Assembly (NCBI GenBank): GCA_002238825.1
Contig: MPNC01000005.1
Coordinates: forward strand, 186,001 to 250,000
DNA: 64,000 bases
Source: SAR202 cluster bacterium bin87
GTDB taxonomy: Bacteria > Chloroflexota > Dehalococcoidia > Lucifugimonadales > UBA3495
Direction: 5' to 3'
In this document: positions 34,157 through 42,834 of the stretch, one piece after another
Numbering within the stretch: position 1 is the first letter of the stretch
Layout of the letters: every line of letters starts with the position of its first letter
Program-made: the position numbers and the translations under genes
The notes under the pieces: model-generated
What the model was told of the DNA's origin: nothing
Databases searched by the model: none
What the model saw: the letters and a program-made list of their open reading frames with translations, nothing else

Positions 34157-35488
34157 TTGCTTTTCGATAAAATAATTAAAGCAAAACCGGGGGTGGGAGA
34201 TACTCCGACAGCCGGGATACCGCTCAAGGGCAGCGGCACAAAGTACCTACTTGAACGCATCGTCAAGTGGGTACTTTTTCTTTTGGCGTCCGTTTCGGTG
34301 CTGACTACCGTTGGAATCGTGTCGGTGCTGCTGTTCGAGGGCGTGCGGTTCTTCACTTCGGACTTTTACGAGCAGCGGCCGACGGAACGGGTGGCTACCA
34401 GCGAAGCCGAGGGCCAGAACGGCGCGGCGCCCGGCACGTTGGCCCCCGGGATCATTCCCCGGGTGGAGGTCCGGGCTACCACCGACTCGCTGATCTACGT
34501 GAACTGGGAAAAACCCACCCCGGGACGAGAAGTCACCGGATACGAGGTGTCCGTCCTGCCCAGCCTCAATACCGACCTTTCGGACTGCGCCAATCTGGCG
34601 GCAGATCAGACCTCCTGCGTGATCGCCAACGCGGCGCCGGGCCGCTCGCACAAGGTGACGGTGGCCGCGCTGGCCGGTCCCGGCGAGGGAGTGGGCCTGC
34701 AAACCGAATCCTTCAGCGTGCCCGAAGAGGTGAAATGGCACCGGTTCCTGACGGACACCAAATGGCGGACGCTGTTGGTTCCGCGGTCCTACGGCATCTG
34801 GCCGCTTCTGGTGGGCACCACCATGATCGCCGTGCTGGCGATGGTGGTGGCAGTGCCCCTGGGACTGCTGAGCGCGATCTTCCTGAGCGAGTACGCACAC
34901 CCGCAAGTTCGGGCGATCACCAAGCCGATATTGGAGGTGCTGGCCGGTGTCCCAACGGTGGTGTACGGGTTCTTCGCGCTGTTCTTCATCACTCCGATCC
35001 TGCGCTCATTCAGCGACGACGTTGGCATCTTCAACGCGCTGTCGGCCGCCATCGTGATGGGCGTGATGATCATCCCGATGGTCTCCAGCCTCAGCGAGGA
35101 CGCGATGCGGGCGGTGCCTAACGCGCTGCGTGAAGGCGCCTACGCCCTGGGAGCAACCAAGGTTGAAGTGGCCACCAAGGTGGTGCTGCCCGCCGCCCTG
35201 TCGGGCATCGTGGCCGCGTTCATCCTGGCGATGTCCCGGGCGATTGGCGAAACGATGATCGTTTTCATCGCTGCGGGACAAAACGACAGCCTGACCTTCA
35301 ACCCGCTGGATCCGGTGAACACCATGACCGGCTTCATGGCGACCACAAACTTCAGCGACAACGCAATCCCGGGGACTGCACAATTTCAGGCGCTGTTCGC
35401 CGTGGGCATAACGCTGTTCATCATCACCCTCGGCATGAATCTGATCAGCCAGTTCGTCGTGTCCAAGTTCCGCGAGGTGTACGAATAA
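34157..35488 (+). CDS. pstC: Phosphate ABC transporter permease PstC with inserted FN3-like domain
   Basis: A 443-aa permease, about 130 residues longer than usual. After TM1 (about 36-60) there is an extra segment; residues about 100-188 read like a fibronectin type III domain (IYVNWEKP, REVTGYEVSV, APGRSHKVTVAALAGPGEG). The permease core then resumes at KWHRFLTDTKWR, with the EAA-type loop EGAYALGATKVEVATKVVLPAA. The extra domain would face the outside, where the binding protein docks. TTG start, AGGTGA upstream. Its TAATG stop overlaps the pstA start. Confidence 0.92.
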   Translation: MLFDKIIKAKPGVGDTPTAGIPLKGSGTKYLLERIVKWVLFLLASVSVLTTVGIVSVLLFEGVRFFTSDFYEQRPTERVATSEAEGQNGAAPGTLAPGIIPRVEVRATTDSLIYVNWEKPTPGREVTGYEVSVLPSLNTDLSDCANLAADQTSCVIANAAPGRSHKVTVAALAGPGEGVGLQTESFSVPEEVKWHRFLTDTKWRTLLVPRSYGIWPLLVGTTMIAVLAMVVAVPLGLLSAIFLSEYAHPQVRAITKPILEVLAGVPTVVYGFFALFFITPILRSFSDDVGIFNALSAAIVMGVMIIPMVSSLSEDAMRAVPNALREGAYALGATKVEVATKVVLPAALSGIVAAFILAMSRAIGETMIVFIAAGQNDSLTFNPLDPVNTMTGFMATTNFSDNAIPGTAQFQALFAVGITLFIITLGMNLISQFVVSKFREVYE

Positions 35489-36390
35489 TGGCAGCAGGAA
35501 TTGACGGCAATTACAACCAGCGGCTGGCCCACCGCAAACGACGCGCCTCGCTTTTCTACGGCGTTTGCGTGGCGGCGGTGATCCTCGCGCTGTTGATGCT
35601 GGTCGCGCTGCTTTACAGCGTGATCTCAGAGGCCGTGGCGTGGCTCAACCTCGACGGTACATCGATCAAAACACTGCTGACGGAAATACCGTCCAGCAAG
35701 GCGGTGAATTCCGGGCTGTTCCCGGCGATCGTGGGCACCCTGTGGGTCATGGGAATCTGCGTGTTTGTATCCTTCACCGTAGGCGTGTCCGCAGCCATAT
35801 ACCTTGAGGAATACTCCGGCGGCAGTCGCCTCGCTGAATTGATCCAGATAAACATACAGAACCTGGCCGCAGTACCGTCCATCGTGTACGGCATCCTGGG
35901 CCTGAGTATTTTCGTTGTGCTGTTTTCGATGGGGAAAAGCACTTTGGCTGCCGGGCTCACGCTGGCGTTGCTCATCATGCCCGTCGTGATCGTGTCTTCG
36001 CAGGAAGCGATCAAGGCAGTGCCGTCATCAATACGGGAGGGCGGGTTCGCGCTGGGCGGAACCCGATGGCAGGTGATCCAGCGCCTGGTGCTGCCGCAGG
36101 CCATGCCAGGTATCCTGACGGGAATCATCCTGGCGGTGAGCCGCGCGATGGGAGAGGCGGCGCCGCTGGTGATCATGGGCGCGCTGTCCTTCGTGCCGTT
36201 CGCGCCGGCCAGCCCGCTGGACCGTTTCACCGTGCTGCCAATCCAGATCTACGTCTGGATATCCAAGCCGCAGGAAGAGTTCCACCACCTGGCGGCCGCC
36301 GGTATCGTGGTGCTGTTGATCATGCTTTTGGGGATGAACGCGTTCGCAATCATCCTGCGAAACCGGTTACAGAAGAATCTACGGGGGTAA
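35488..36390 (+). CDS. pstA: Phosphate ABC transporter permease PstA
   Basis: A 300-aa permease with about six transmembrane helices and the EAA loop REGGFALGGTRWQVIQRLVLPQAMPGILTG. NLAAVPSIVYGILGLSIFV is the typical PstA segment. It pairs with PstC in the inner membrane channel. It starts within the pstC stop codon (TAATG) and ends 6 nt before pstB. Confidence 0.96.
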   Translation: MAAGIDGNYNQRLAHRKRRASLFYGVCVAAVILALLMLVALLYSVISEAVAWLNLDGTSIKTLLTEIPSSKAVNSGLFPAIVGTLWVMGICVFVSFTVGVSAAIYLEEYSGGSRLAELIQINIQNLAAVPSIVYGILGLSIFVVLFSMGKSTLAAGLTLALLIMPVVIVSSQEAIKAVPSSIREGGFALGGTRWQVIQRLVLPQAMPGILTGIILAVSRAMGEAAPLVIMGALSFVPFAPASPLDRFTVLPIQIYVWISKPQEEFHHLAAAGIVVLLIMLLGMNAFAIILRNRLQKNLRG

Positions 36391-36396
36391 AACGGA

Positions 36397-37182
36397 ATGG
36401 CTACAACCTCAATGGCAACCCGTCCCGCCGTCCGCGCCATCAACGTCGGGGTCTATTACGGCTCAAACAAGGTGATTGAGGGCGTGACCATGGACATGCC
36501 GGAGCACGAGATCACGGCCATAATCGGGCCCAGCGGGGCGGGCAAGAGCACCCTGTTGCGCTGCATCAACCGGTTGAACGACCTGATCGAAATCTTCCGC
36601 ATGGAAGGCGAGATGTGGTTCGGGGATTTCAACCTGTACGCTCCGGATTCGGATCCAACGCAAATCCGGTATCGCATTGGTATGGTGTTCCAACGGCCGA
36701 ACCCATTTCCGAAGTCGATCTACGACAACATCGCCTTTGGTCCACGGATCAACGGATTCAAAGGCAAAATGGATGATTTGGTGGAGCAGTCCCTGCAGGG
36801 CGCTGCGTTGTGGGACGAAGTGAAGGATCGGCTGAAGGAGTCGGCGCTTTCGCTGTCCGGCGGTCAGCAGCAGAGGCTGTGCATTGCCCGGGCGCTGGCG
36901 GTGGAACCCAGCGTGATCCTCATGGACGAACCCTGTTCGGCCCTGGACCCGATCGCCACGTTGGCCATCGAAGAACTGATGCAGGAACTCAAAAAAACCT
37001 ATAGCATCGTGATCGTGACGCACAACATGCAGCAGGCCGGCCGGGTGTCCGACAAAACCGCCTTCCTGATGCCGGACGAAAACCGCGTGGCGCATCTCAT
37101 CGAATTCGACGACACGCGTACCATGTTCACCAACCCCAGCGACGAGCGTACCGAGGCATATATCACCGGCCGTTTTGGCTAA
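36397..37182 (+). CDS. pstB: Phosphate ABC transporter ATPase PstB
   Basis: A 261-aa ABC ATPase with Walker [23 protein letters not shown] loop [20 protein letters not shown], signature [16 protein letters not shown], Walker [14 protein letters not shown] and H loop [13 protein letters not shown]. The PstB-specific INRLNDL and NPFP features are clear. It energises phosphate import. The binding protein gene pstS is not in this window. Confidence 0.97.
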   Translation: MATTSMATRPAVRAINVGVYYGSNKVIEGVTMDMPEHEITAIIGPSGAGKSTLLRCINRLNDLIEIFRMEGEMWFGDFNLYAPDSDPTQIRYRIGMVFQRPNPFPKSIYDNIAFGPRINGFKGKMDDLVEQSLQGAALWDEVKDRLKESALSLSGGQQQRLCIARALAVEPSVILMDEPCSALDPIATLAIEELMQELKKTYSIVIVTHNMQQAGRVSDKTAFLMPDENRVAHLIEFDDTRTMFTNPSDERTEAYITGRFG

Positions 37183-37233
37183 CCACCCGGGCGAAAGCCC
37201 GGCGTTTTGAGGTTCACCCAAAGGGGGTGTCAA

Positions 37234-37914
37234 ATGCTGAGATCAGATTACGAACGCGATCTGTCGAGCTTGCAGGCCGACCTGAGGGAAATGGCAACGC
37301 ACGTCGAGCAGGCGACCCGCCGCGCCCTCAACGCGCTGGAAAACCAGGACCTCGAGCTGGCGCAGCAGATCATCGACGAGGATGACCATATCGACCGGCT
37401 GCAGGACGCCCTGGAAGACAAGTGCGTTACGCTGATGGCGACGCAGCAGCCGATGGCCATCGACCTGCGGGCATTGATGTCGGCGGTCCACATCGGGGTG
37501 GAGCTGGAGCGGATGGGGGACTACGCCGAGGGCATTGCCAAGATCTGCCTTAGGATCGGCGACCAGCCGCTGCTCAAGCCGCTGATAGACATCCCCCGGA
37601 TGGCGGACCGGGCGCTGACCATGCTCGACGAGAGCCTCCAGTCGCACGCCAACCGGGATGAATGGCTGGCGCGCAAAGTGTGCCAGGATGACGATGCGGT
37701 CGATGATTTGTACGACCAGATCTACAGGGAACTGCTGACGTACATGCTGCAGGACCCGCGCAATATCGAGCGGGCCACCTACCTGCTTTGGGTAGCCCAC
37801 GACCTGGAACGGATCGCCGACCGGGCCACCAACATTGCGGAACGGGTCATGTGGCTGGTTTCCGGGCACACGGTGGGAACCGGAAGCATGAAATCCGACC
37901 GGTCCCTGCGCTGA
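37234..37914 (+). CDS. phoU: Phosphate transport regulator PhoU
   Basis: A 226-aa all-helical protein with two PhoU repeats, each carrying E/DxxxD metal motifs (GVELERMGDYAEGIAK and VAHDLERIADRATNIAERV). PhoU modulates Pst and the PhoR sensor. The ATG (MLRSDYERD) has AGGGGGTG upstream; the track's TTG nine codons earlier is dropped. No phoR/phoB follows. Confidence 0.95.
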   Translation: MLRSDYERDLSSLQADLREMATHVEQATRRALNALENQDLELAQQIIDEDDHIDRLQDALEDKCVTLMATQQPMAIDLRALMSAVHIGVELERMGDYAEGIAKICLRIGDQPLLKPLIDIPRMADRALTMLDESLQSHANRDEWLARKVCQDDDAVDDLYDQIYRELLTYMLQDPRNIERATYLLWVAHDLERIADRATNIAERVMWLVSGHTVGTGSMKSDRSLR

Positions 37915-37968
37915 TCCGCCCGAGTCGGCAAAGCCCGAAATCCGCCGAATCCGGCAAAAATTCCCTCG

Positions 37969-37997
37969 TTGACAATTCCCGACCTCGACAGTATAGT
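37969..37997 (+). promoter_or_regulatory. Promoter of the cysteine-attenuated reductase operon
   Basis: TTGACA-N17-TATAGT, the best match to the sigma70 consensus in the window. It ends 8 nt before the ATG of the Cys-rich leader ORF, so that ORF is probably leaderless. Confidence 0.8.
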
Positions 37998-38005
37998 TTT
38001 CGCAA

Positions 38006-38080
38006 ATGCATAGTACTTGCAAAACCATTTGCATCTGCACATGTACCTGTCCCCCGACAGCGGGGGCAGGCAAAACCTGA
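38006..38080 (+). CDS. Cys-rich leader peptide (attenuator uORF)
   Basis: A 24-codon ORF, too short for the track, starting ATG CAT and ending TGA. Its product begins MHSTCKTICICTCTC: five Cys in 15 residues, at positions 5, 9, 11, 13 and 15, then PPTAGAGKT. No Shine-Dalgarno precedes it and the predicted transcript start is at or 1-2 nt before the ATG. The Cys codons end exactly where the first leader hairpin begins. The arrangement is that of an amino-acid leader peptide whose translation reports charged tRNA-Cys. Similar leaderless polycysteine uORFs are known upstream of sulfur genes in mycobacteria. Confidence 0.75.
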   Translation: MHSTCKTICICTCTCPPTAGAGKT

Positions 38081-38143
38081 TTAACAACTACAGGTCCGCA
38101 CCTGCGCCCACCGATTTTGCCGCGCGGCAACGGTGGGTTTTTT
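38046..38143 (+). promoter_or_regulatory. Transcription attenuator: alternative hairpins and intrinsic terminator
   Basis: Strand 1 CCTGTCCCCCG (38046-38056) pairs with strand 2 CGGGGGCAGG (38061-38070), one bulge, loop ACAG. Strand 2 can instead pair with strand 3 CCTGCGCCC (38101-38109), 8 of 9 positions. Strand 3 overlaps the left arm of the terminator CCCACCG...CGGTGGG (38107-38137), which has an inner TTGCC-GCGC-GGCAA stem and is followed by TTTTTT (38138-38143). A ribosome stalled on Cys codons would cover strand 1, free strand 2 to pair with 3 and prevent the terminator. A further hairpin, CAGGT-CCGC-ACCTG (38091-38104), may compete. Confidence 0.75.
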
Positions 38144-38169
38144 ATTGCCAGAGCTCGGAGGAGGACACC

Positions 38170-40005
38170 TTGACCAGCCCAGCGCAAATTCCCAACCAGG
38201 AAGACATCCACGAATCGAGTATGCGGCTGGCTGCCGATGCGCCAGCGATCATCCCGTTCATGGAGGACGAGATACAGCGGTTCGACGCGGAGGTCGACCG
38301 ATTCCGTACGGGAGAATTGGACAACACCGTGTTCACACCCTTCCGCCTGCGCCAGGGCGTGTACGGGCAGCGTCAGGCGGACGTGCAGATGATCCGGGTC
38401 AAACTGCCCGGCGGAATAATATCGGCGGACATGCTGGACAGCTTCGGCGACATCACTGAGAAATACGCGCCGTTGCAGAAGGGGCACATCACCACGCGGG
38501 AGAACATCCAGATACACCACATCCCGCTGGAGCAAACCTCCGAAGTGCTGCGCATCCTCGGTAGCGTGGGCCTGTCGACCCGCGAGGCGTGCGGGAACAC
38601 GGTCCGCAACGTCGTTGGCCCTCCCACGGCCGGCGTAAGCCCTGAAGAGGTGTTTGACCCCACGCCCTATCTGACCGCCTACGTCCGTTTCGGCGTGCGC
38701 CATCCCATCACGCAGAACTTCCCGCGCAAGTTCAAGTCCGCGTTCACCGGCAACGACCAGCGCGACGAAGTAGCCGCGGCGATCCAGGACCTGACATTCG
38801 TGTCGCAGTTCAAGGAAGTGGACGGCGAGCAGCGCAAGGGTTTCAAGGTCTACTGCGGCGGCGGCACGTCGATCATGCCGCGGCTGGCCAAGCCGCTGTA
38901 CGAGTGGGTGTCGGAAGACGACTACCTGCGAGTGGCCCTGGCGGTCTGGACGGTATTCAACAACGCCGACATTCTGCGCAAGAACCGCATGATGGCACGC
39001 CTGAAGGTCCTGATCGACAAGATCGGCCTGGACGAATTTCGGGACATGGTGGACGCCGAACTGGCCAACATCGGGCCGATCGATTTCCGGCCGCTGATGA
39101 CCGCCGAGGATATCCAGCACGAAGAGCCGCCGGCACAACCGTCCACCGGGAACGGCGACCACAGCGAACCTGAATACCAGGCCTGGATACAGTCCAACGT
39201 GGAGGCGCAGCGACAGGATGGCTACCACGTAGCCCACATCAAAATAGTGCGCGGCGACCTCACGCCGGAACAATTCCACGGGCTGGCCGACATCGTACGG
39301 AAGTACACCGGCGGCAAGGCGCGCACCACCCAGGAGCAGAACCTGGTGCTGCGGTGGGTTCCCACGGGCCACCTGCACGACGTCTGGACAGCGTTGAAGT
39401 CCCTGGACCTTGGGGAGGCTGGCCATAGCCACATCAGCAATGTGGTTTCCTGCCCGGGAACCGACAGCTGCAAGTTGGGCATCACCGCCTCCATGGGCCT
39501 GGCGCAGGCGCTGCGCACCGAGATGGCGGGCTGGAACGGCCTGTCCGAGGACAAGGGCGTGGGCGACATCCGCATCAAGATGAGCGGTTGCCCCAACGGC
39601 TGCGGCCTGCACCACATCGCCAACATCGGCTTCCACGGAGCGGCGGTCAAGGGAGCGGAAGGGCAGCAGATTCCGGCTTATGAACTGTTCCTGGGCGGCA
39701 ACTACGGCGACAACCAGGTGGAAGACTCCCGCATCGGCACCCGGGTGCCACGGGTCAAGGTGCCGGCCAAACTGGTTCCGTCGGTGTTAAAAGACATCGT
39801 TAGTTATTACAAAGACAACCGCGCCAACGATGCCGAGCGGTTCAACGACTTCCTGGACCGGGTTGGTCTTGAAGATATGACCGCGGTGGCGGCCAAGGCC
39901 CAGGAGATCGGGCACGAGGCCGAAGGCGGCGGCGAGATGTACTTCGACTGGGAGCGCACCAACCAGTACGTGCTGGAGCGCGGCGAAGGGGAGTGCGCCG
40001 TTTAG
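38170..40005 (+). CDS. Ferredoxin-type sulfite/nitrite reductase (siroheme, 4Fe-4S)
   Basis: A 611-aa reductase with two ferrite-reductase repeats. Siroheme-[4Fe-4S] ligands are visible as CPGTDSC (CxxxxxC) and SGCPNGCG (CxxxC); siroheme-binding basic residues lie in HITTRENIQIHHIP and ARTTQEQNLVLRW. It carries out the six-electron reduction of sulfite to sulfide or nitrite to ammonia. Sequence alone does not separate the two, but the Cys-rich attenuator argues for assimilatory sulfite reduction. The start is TTG with GGAGGAGG 5-10 nt upstream; the track start lies within the leader ORF region. A uroporphyrinogen-III synthase gene follows by 18 nt. Confidence 0.92.
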   Translation: MTSPAQIPNQEDIHESSMRLAADAPAIIPFMEDEIQRFDAEVDRFRTGELDNTVFTPFRLRQGVYGQRQADVQMIRVKLPGGIISADMLDSFGDITEKYAPLQKGHITTRENIQIHHIPLEQTSEVLRILGSVGLSTREACGNTVRNVVGPPTAGVSPEEVFDPTPYLTAYVRFGVRHPITQNFPRKFKSAFTGNDQRDEVAAAIQDLTFVSQFKEVDGEQRKGFKVYCGGGTSIMPRLAKPLYEWVSEDDYLRVALAVWTVFNNADILRKNRMMARLKVLIDKIGLDEFRDMVDAELANIGPIDFRPLMTAEDIQHEEPPAQPSTGNGDHSEPEYQAWIQSNVEAQRQDGYHVAHIKIVRGDLTPEQFHGLADIVRKYTGGKARTTQEQNLVLRWVPTGHLHDVWTALKSLDLGEAGHSHISNVVSCPGTDSCKLGITASMGLAQALRTEMAGWNGLSEDKGVGDIRIKMSGCPNGCGLHHIANIGFHGAAVKGAEGQQIPAYELFLGGNYGDNQVEDSRIGTRVPRVKVPAKLVPSVLKDIVSYYKDNRANDAERFNDFLDRVGLEDMTAVAAKAQEIGHEAEGGGEMYFDWERTNQYVLERGEGECAV

Positions 40006-40023
40006 CGGCTTTGCGACGTCCCA

Positions 40024-40851
40024 ATGGCGAAAGCATCTCTGAACGGCAGAGTGCTGGCCTTCGTCGAGGCCCGGATGCCCGACGAAATGGCCAGCCTCAT
40101 CCGGCGGCACGGAGGCGTGCCCGTCGGTGCGCCGGTTATGCAGGAACATTACCTGCAGGATAGCCCGCAAGTGCAGCGGGCTATCCTGGACGTCTGCGAG
40201 GAGCGCGTGGACACCGCCATCTTCCTGACCGGAGTTGGCGCCAGCGCGATGATGGGCATCGCGGATGGCATGGGCCGGCTGGCGGAATTCGAAGAGGCCC
40301 TGCGCAAGATCACGGTGGTGGCTCGCAGCCCGAAACCGGGACGAATTCTGCGCCGCCACAAGATACCCATCGACATCATGCCTCCGGAGCCGTACACCTC
40401 CCGCGACCTCATCGCCGCGATGCGGGACCTCGAGCTCGAAAGCAAGCGGGTGATTTTCCAGCGCTACGGCGGCCCGGACTCCGAGCTTCCCACCTACCTG
40501 AGGGAGCAACGCGCCGATTACGAAGAGCTGACGCTATATGACTGGGGTTTGCCCGACGACACCGCGCCGGTGGTGGACCTGATCGACCGCATGGCGGAAG
40601 GTGAAATCGACGCCCTGGCTTTTACCAGCCGGCCGCAGGTGCCGAACCTGATGACCATCGCCGCCGACTCGGGGCGCGAAGAGTCCCTGCGGGGAAGCCT
40701 CGGCGGAACCGTGACAGTGGCCTCGGTGGGCCCGGTATGCACCCGCAAGTTGCAGGAGCTCGGCATCGGGGTGGACGTGGAGCCGGAGCACCCTCACATG
40801 GGCAACCTGGTGATGGCGGTGGCGGAGTATTTCGGCGAAGGGGCTCATTGA
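40024..40851 (+). CDS. Uroporphyrinogen-III synthase (HemD family)
   Basis: A 275-aa two-domain HemD-like protein (GRVLAFVEARMPDEMASLIRRHGG at the start, DTAIFLTGVGASAM, and LAFTSRPQVPNLM with VASVGPVCTRKLQELGI at the end). It makes uroporphyrinogen III, the precursor of siroheme and haem. Its place directly after the siroheme reductase, with an 18-nt gap, suggests dedicated siroheme supply. No siroheme synthase (methyltransferase) gene is adjacent. Confidence 0.85.
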   Translation: MAKASLNGRVLAFVEARMPDEMASLIRRHGGVPVGAPVMQEHYLQDSPQVQRAILDVCEERVDTAIFLTGVGASAMMGIADGMGRLAEFEEALRKITVVARSPKPGRILRRHKIPIDIMPPEPYTSRDLIAAMRDLELESKRVIFQRYGGPDSELPTYLREQRADYEELTLYDWGLPDDTAPVVDLIDRMAEGEIDALAFTSRPQVPNLMTIAADSGREESLRGSLGGTVTVASVGPVCTRKLQELGIGVDVEPEHPHMGNLVMAVAEYFGEGAH

Positions 40852-40916
40852 AACCATTTGAGCGAACGGATGAGAAAACCATCTGCCTATGAAGTTAGTC
40901 ACCGGCTTCCTGTCCG

Positions 40917-41393
40917 CTACTTAGCAGGCTTCACGCAGAATCCCAGCGGCACTTCGAGGATCCCTGCTCCTACGCTTTCGTATTGGTAAGGATTTGGTGC
41001 CATCGCGGCGTAGACGGTTACTATATCGTCCACTAGCACTCTACCTTCGTCCCTGAAGCATTTCCAAGTGTCGGACCCGATCACGACGTGATGTTCGTAA
41101 CCACCGCTTGGAATAATCCACACGTCTATGAAGCCGCTAGAATCAGTGTTGACGTCAGCAACGGTTCCTTGAAACCGTAGGCATTCAAGCGCGTACTTGT
41201 CCGGGTTGCGCAACAATTCCCGTCGCGGAGGAGCGTCCAGGCAATCCGCTACGCGATATACCGGAGTGGGCGTTGGTGGAATGGGCGTGTTGGTAGGAGG
41301 TGGTGTTTCGGTGGGGGGAACTGTCGCGACCGAGCCGCAAGCCACTGAAACTGCGAGGACAATTAACACCATTGAAAACCGGTCTGCTTTCAT
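40917..41393 (-). CDS. Putative lipoprotein with Thr/Pro linker
   Basis: A 158-aa exported protein of unknown function. The signal peptide ends at VSVACGS (lipobox-like), followed by a PPTETPPPTNTPIPPTPTP linker, then a domain of about 105 residues with three Cys (ADCLDAPP, LECLRFQG, WKCFRDEG) that may be an OB-like fold (FQGTVADV, VLVDDIVTVYAAM). Its codons look less GC-rich than the neighbours', hinting at recent acquisition. Confidence 0.7.
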   Translation of the reverse strand: MKADRFSMVLIVLAVSVACGSVATVPPTETPPPTNTPIPPTPTPVYRVADCLDAPPRRELLRNPDKYALECLRFQGTVADVNTDSSGFIDVWIIPSGGYEHHVVIGSDTWKCFRDEGRVLVDDIVTVYAAMAPNPYQYESVGAGILEVPLGFCVKPAK

Positions 41394-41423
41394 TGAATTT
41401 CCTCCGATTGCAGGGGAACCCGC

Positions 41424-41756
41424 CTAGTATTTGAACTCCTCGCGGACCGGACTGAATATGTCCAGCGCGACGGCTTTGGTTCCCTGCCCCTTGGCATAGT
41501 GCTCAACGTCGCCGGGGATGATGTACATGTCGCCCGGCTTGAGGACACGCACCTCGCCTCCGATGCCCATCTCAAGCTCGCCCTCGACGATGATGCCGCC
41601 CTGCTCGTGGGGATGGGTGTGCAGCGGCACCAGGGCGCCGGCCTCTACCTCCACCAGGGAAAAGAGCATCTGGGCGCCCCAGAAGGTGCGGGTGCGGGCG
41701 CCTTCCGCCAGTTCTTTGTAGCCACGGCCCTCGGGGCTGAGGAAGTAGTCGCTCAT
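41424..41756 (-). CDS. Cupin-domain protein
   Basis: A 110-aa single-domain cupin. Motif 1 is PLHTHPHEQGGIIVEGELEMGIGG and motif 2 is LKPGDMYIIPGDVEHYAKG, with the expected metal-ligand His, Glu and His. Small stand-alone cupins include dioxygenases, isomerases and sugar-binding regulators, so the substrate is unknown. It lies 30 nt from the lipoprotein gene on the same strand. Confidence 0.85.
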   Translation of the reverse strand: MSDYFLSPEGRGYKELAEGARTRTFWGAQMLFSLVEVEAGALVPLHTHPHEQGGIIVEGELEMGIGGEVRVLKPGDMYIIPGDVEHYAKGQGTKAVALDIFSPVREEFKY

Positions 41757-41796
41757 GGTGTGGTCTCCTTGTTGGGCGGGTCCATAGGGACTGGAT

Positions 41797-41816
41797 TCCG
41801 GCGTGCGCCGGAATGA
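41797..41816. repeat. ATTCCGGC palindrome
   Basis: ATTCCGGCG-TG-CGCCGGAAT within GGATTCCGGCGTGCGCCGGAATGACG, a sequence type seen as an intergenic repeat in many bacteria. It lies between radC and the cupin gene. Confidence 0.55.
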
Positions 41817-41833
41817 CGTTGCAACAAGCGGGG

Positions 41834-42712
41834 TCAGTCGAACCCCTGTCGTTTTTCCTTGAGGCTGGTGAACCGTCCGCCGTGTCCGATGACCAGATGA
41901 TCCAGGAGTTCGATGTCCATGAGTTTCCCGGCGGCGGCCAGGTCGCGGGTTACGCTGATGTCCTCCGGGCTGGGCGTCGGGTCACCGGACGGGTGGTTGT
42001 GGGCCACGATGATGGAAGGGGCGTTCTCCCGGATGGCCGGTCGCAGGACCTCGGCGGGGCGTACGGCGCTGCTGTTCACCGTTCCGATATAGATTGTACG
42101 GCGAGCAACCACCTGATTCCTGGTGTTGAGCAGCAACACGACCAGGTTCTCCTGAACCAGTTGCTCCATCTCCGCTATTAGCAGGCTGGCCGCGTCCTGA
42201 GGACAGGATATCCGGGCACGTTCCTCCGGGGCAAGCGAAGCGATACGGCGGCCGAGTTCCAGCGCGGCCATGATCTCGCTGGCCTTGGCGTGGTTGAGGC
42301 CACGCTGTTCACACAGCTCCGAGTATCCGGCGCGGGCCAACCCGGCAAGGCCGTCGAACTCGGCGAGAACGCGCATGGCGACGCTGATCGCGTTCTCGCC
42401 GGCGACGCCGGAACGCAACAATATCGCGACCAGTTCAGCGTTGTTCAGGTAACGCGCACCGTGCTCCCGCAGGCGTTCCCGGGGACGCTCGCATGGCGGA
42501 AGGTCCAGTATGGTCGGTTGGTAAGAAACCGTAGCGTCGCGCCGAGGGGAGACGCGTTCATCCGCGTGATCTGCGTCGGGTTCCACCGCAGTATCAACCC
42601 GATCCAGGTCCGATGCAGGGTGGCTGACGGGCGCGCCGGCGATGATGCGCTCGAGTTCGGAGCGGAAGGCATCGAGGTCGGCAGGTTCGGCCGGTGGTCC
42701 GGCAACAGTCAT
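41834..42712 (-). CDS. radC: RadC-family JAB-domain protein
   Basis: A 292-aa protein with an N-terminal variable region of about 65 residues, a UPF0758 helix-hairpin-helix (RYLNNAELVAILLRSGV, ELCEQRGLNHAKASEIMAALELG) and a C-terminal JAB metalloprotease-like domain with IIVAHNHPSGDPTPSPED. RadC's role in DNA repair is unproven. The second ATG (MTVAGPP) is chosen because GGAG lies 7 nt upstream; the first ATG has none. Confidence 0.93.
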   Translation of the reverse strand: MTVAGPPAEPADLDAFRSELERIIAGAPVSHPASDLDRVDTAVEPDADHADERVSPRRDATVSYQPTILDLPPCERPRERLREHGARYLNNAELVAILLRSGVAGENAISVAMRVLAEFDGLAGLARAGYSELCEQRGLNHAKASEIMAALELGRRIASLAPEERARISCPQDAASLLIAEMEQLVQENLVVLLLNTRNQVVARRTIYIGTVNSSAVRPAEVLRPAIRENAPSIIVAHNHPSGDPTPSPEDISVTRDLAAAGKLMDIELLDHLVIGHGGRFTSLKEKRQGFD

Positions 42713-42834
42713 CGTCGTCTCCGTCATACGAGATTGGCCGCGGCCAGTCTAAATGGAAGCCACGCGGGCGCGCCATCGCTCGGTGTCAGCAATTGACGGG
42801 ACGGATCGCCCGCAGACGGGACGCGGGACCCGGC

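Noticed and set aside
38004-38169. Known riboswitch classes or an ANTAR-type nitrate leader before the reductase gene
   Set aside because: No preQ1, SAM, cobalamin, guanidine or c-di-GMP signature fits, and the hairpin loop is ACAG rather than the A..G.. hexaloop of ANTAR targets. The Cys-rich ORF gives a simpler explanation.
37243-39636. 797-codon minus-strand ORF
   Set aside because: Antisense to phoU, the attenuator and the sulfite/nitrite reductase; no recognisable protein features.
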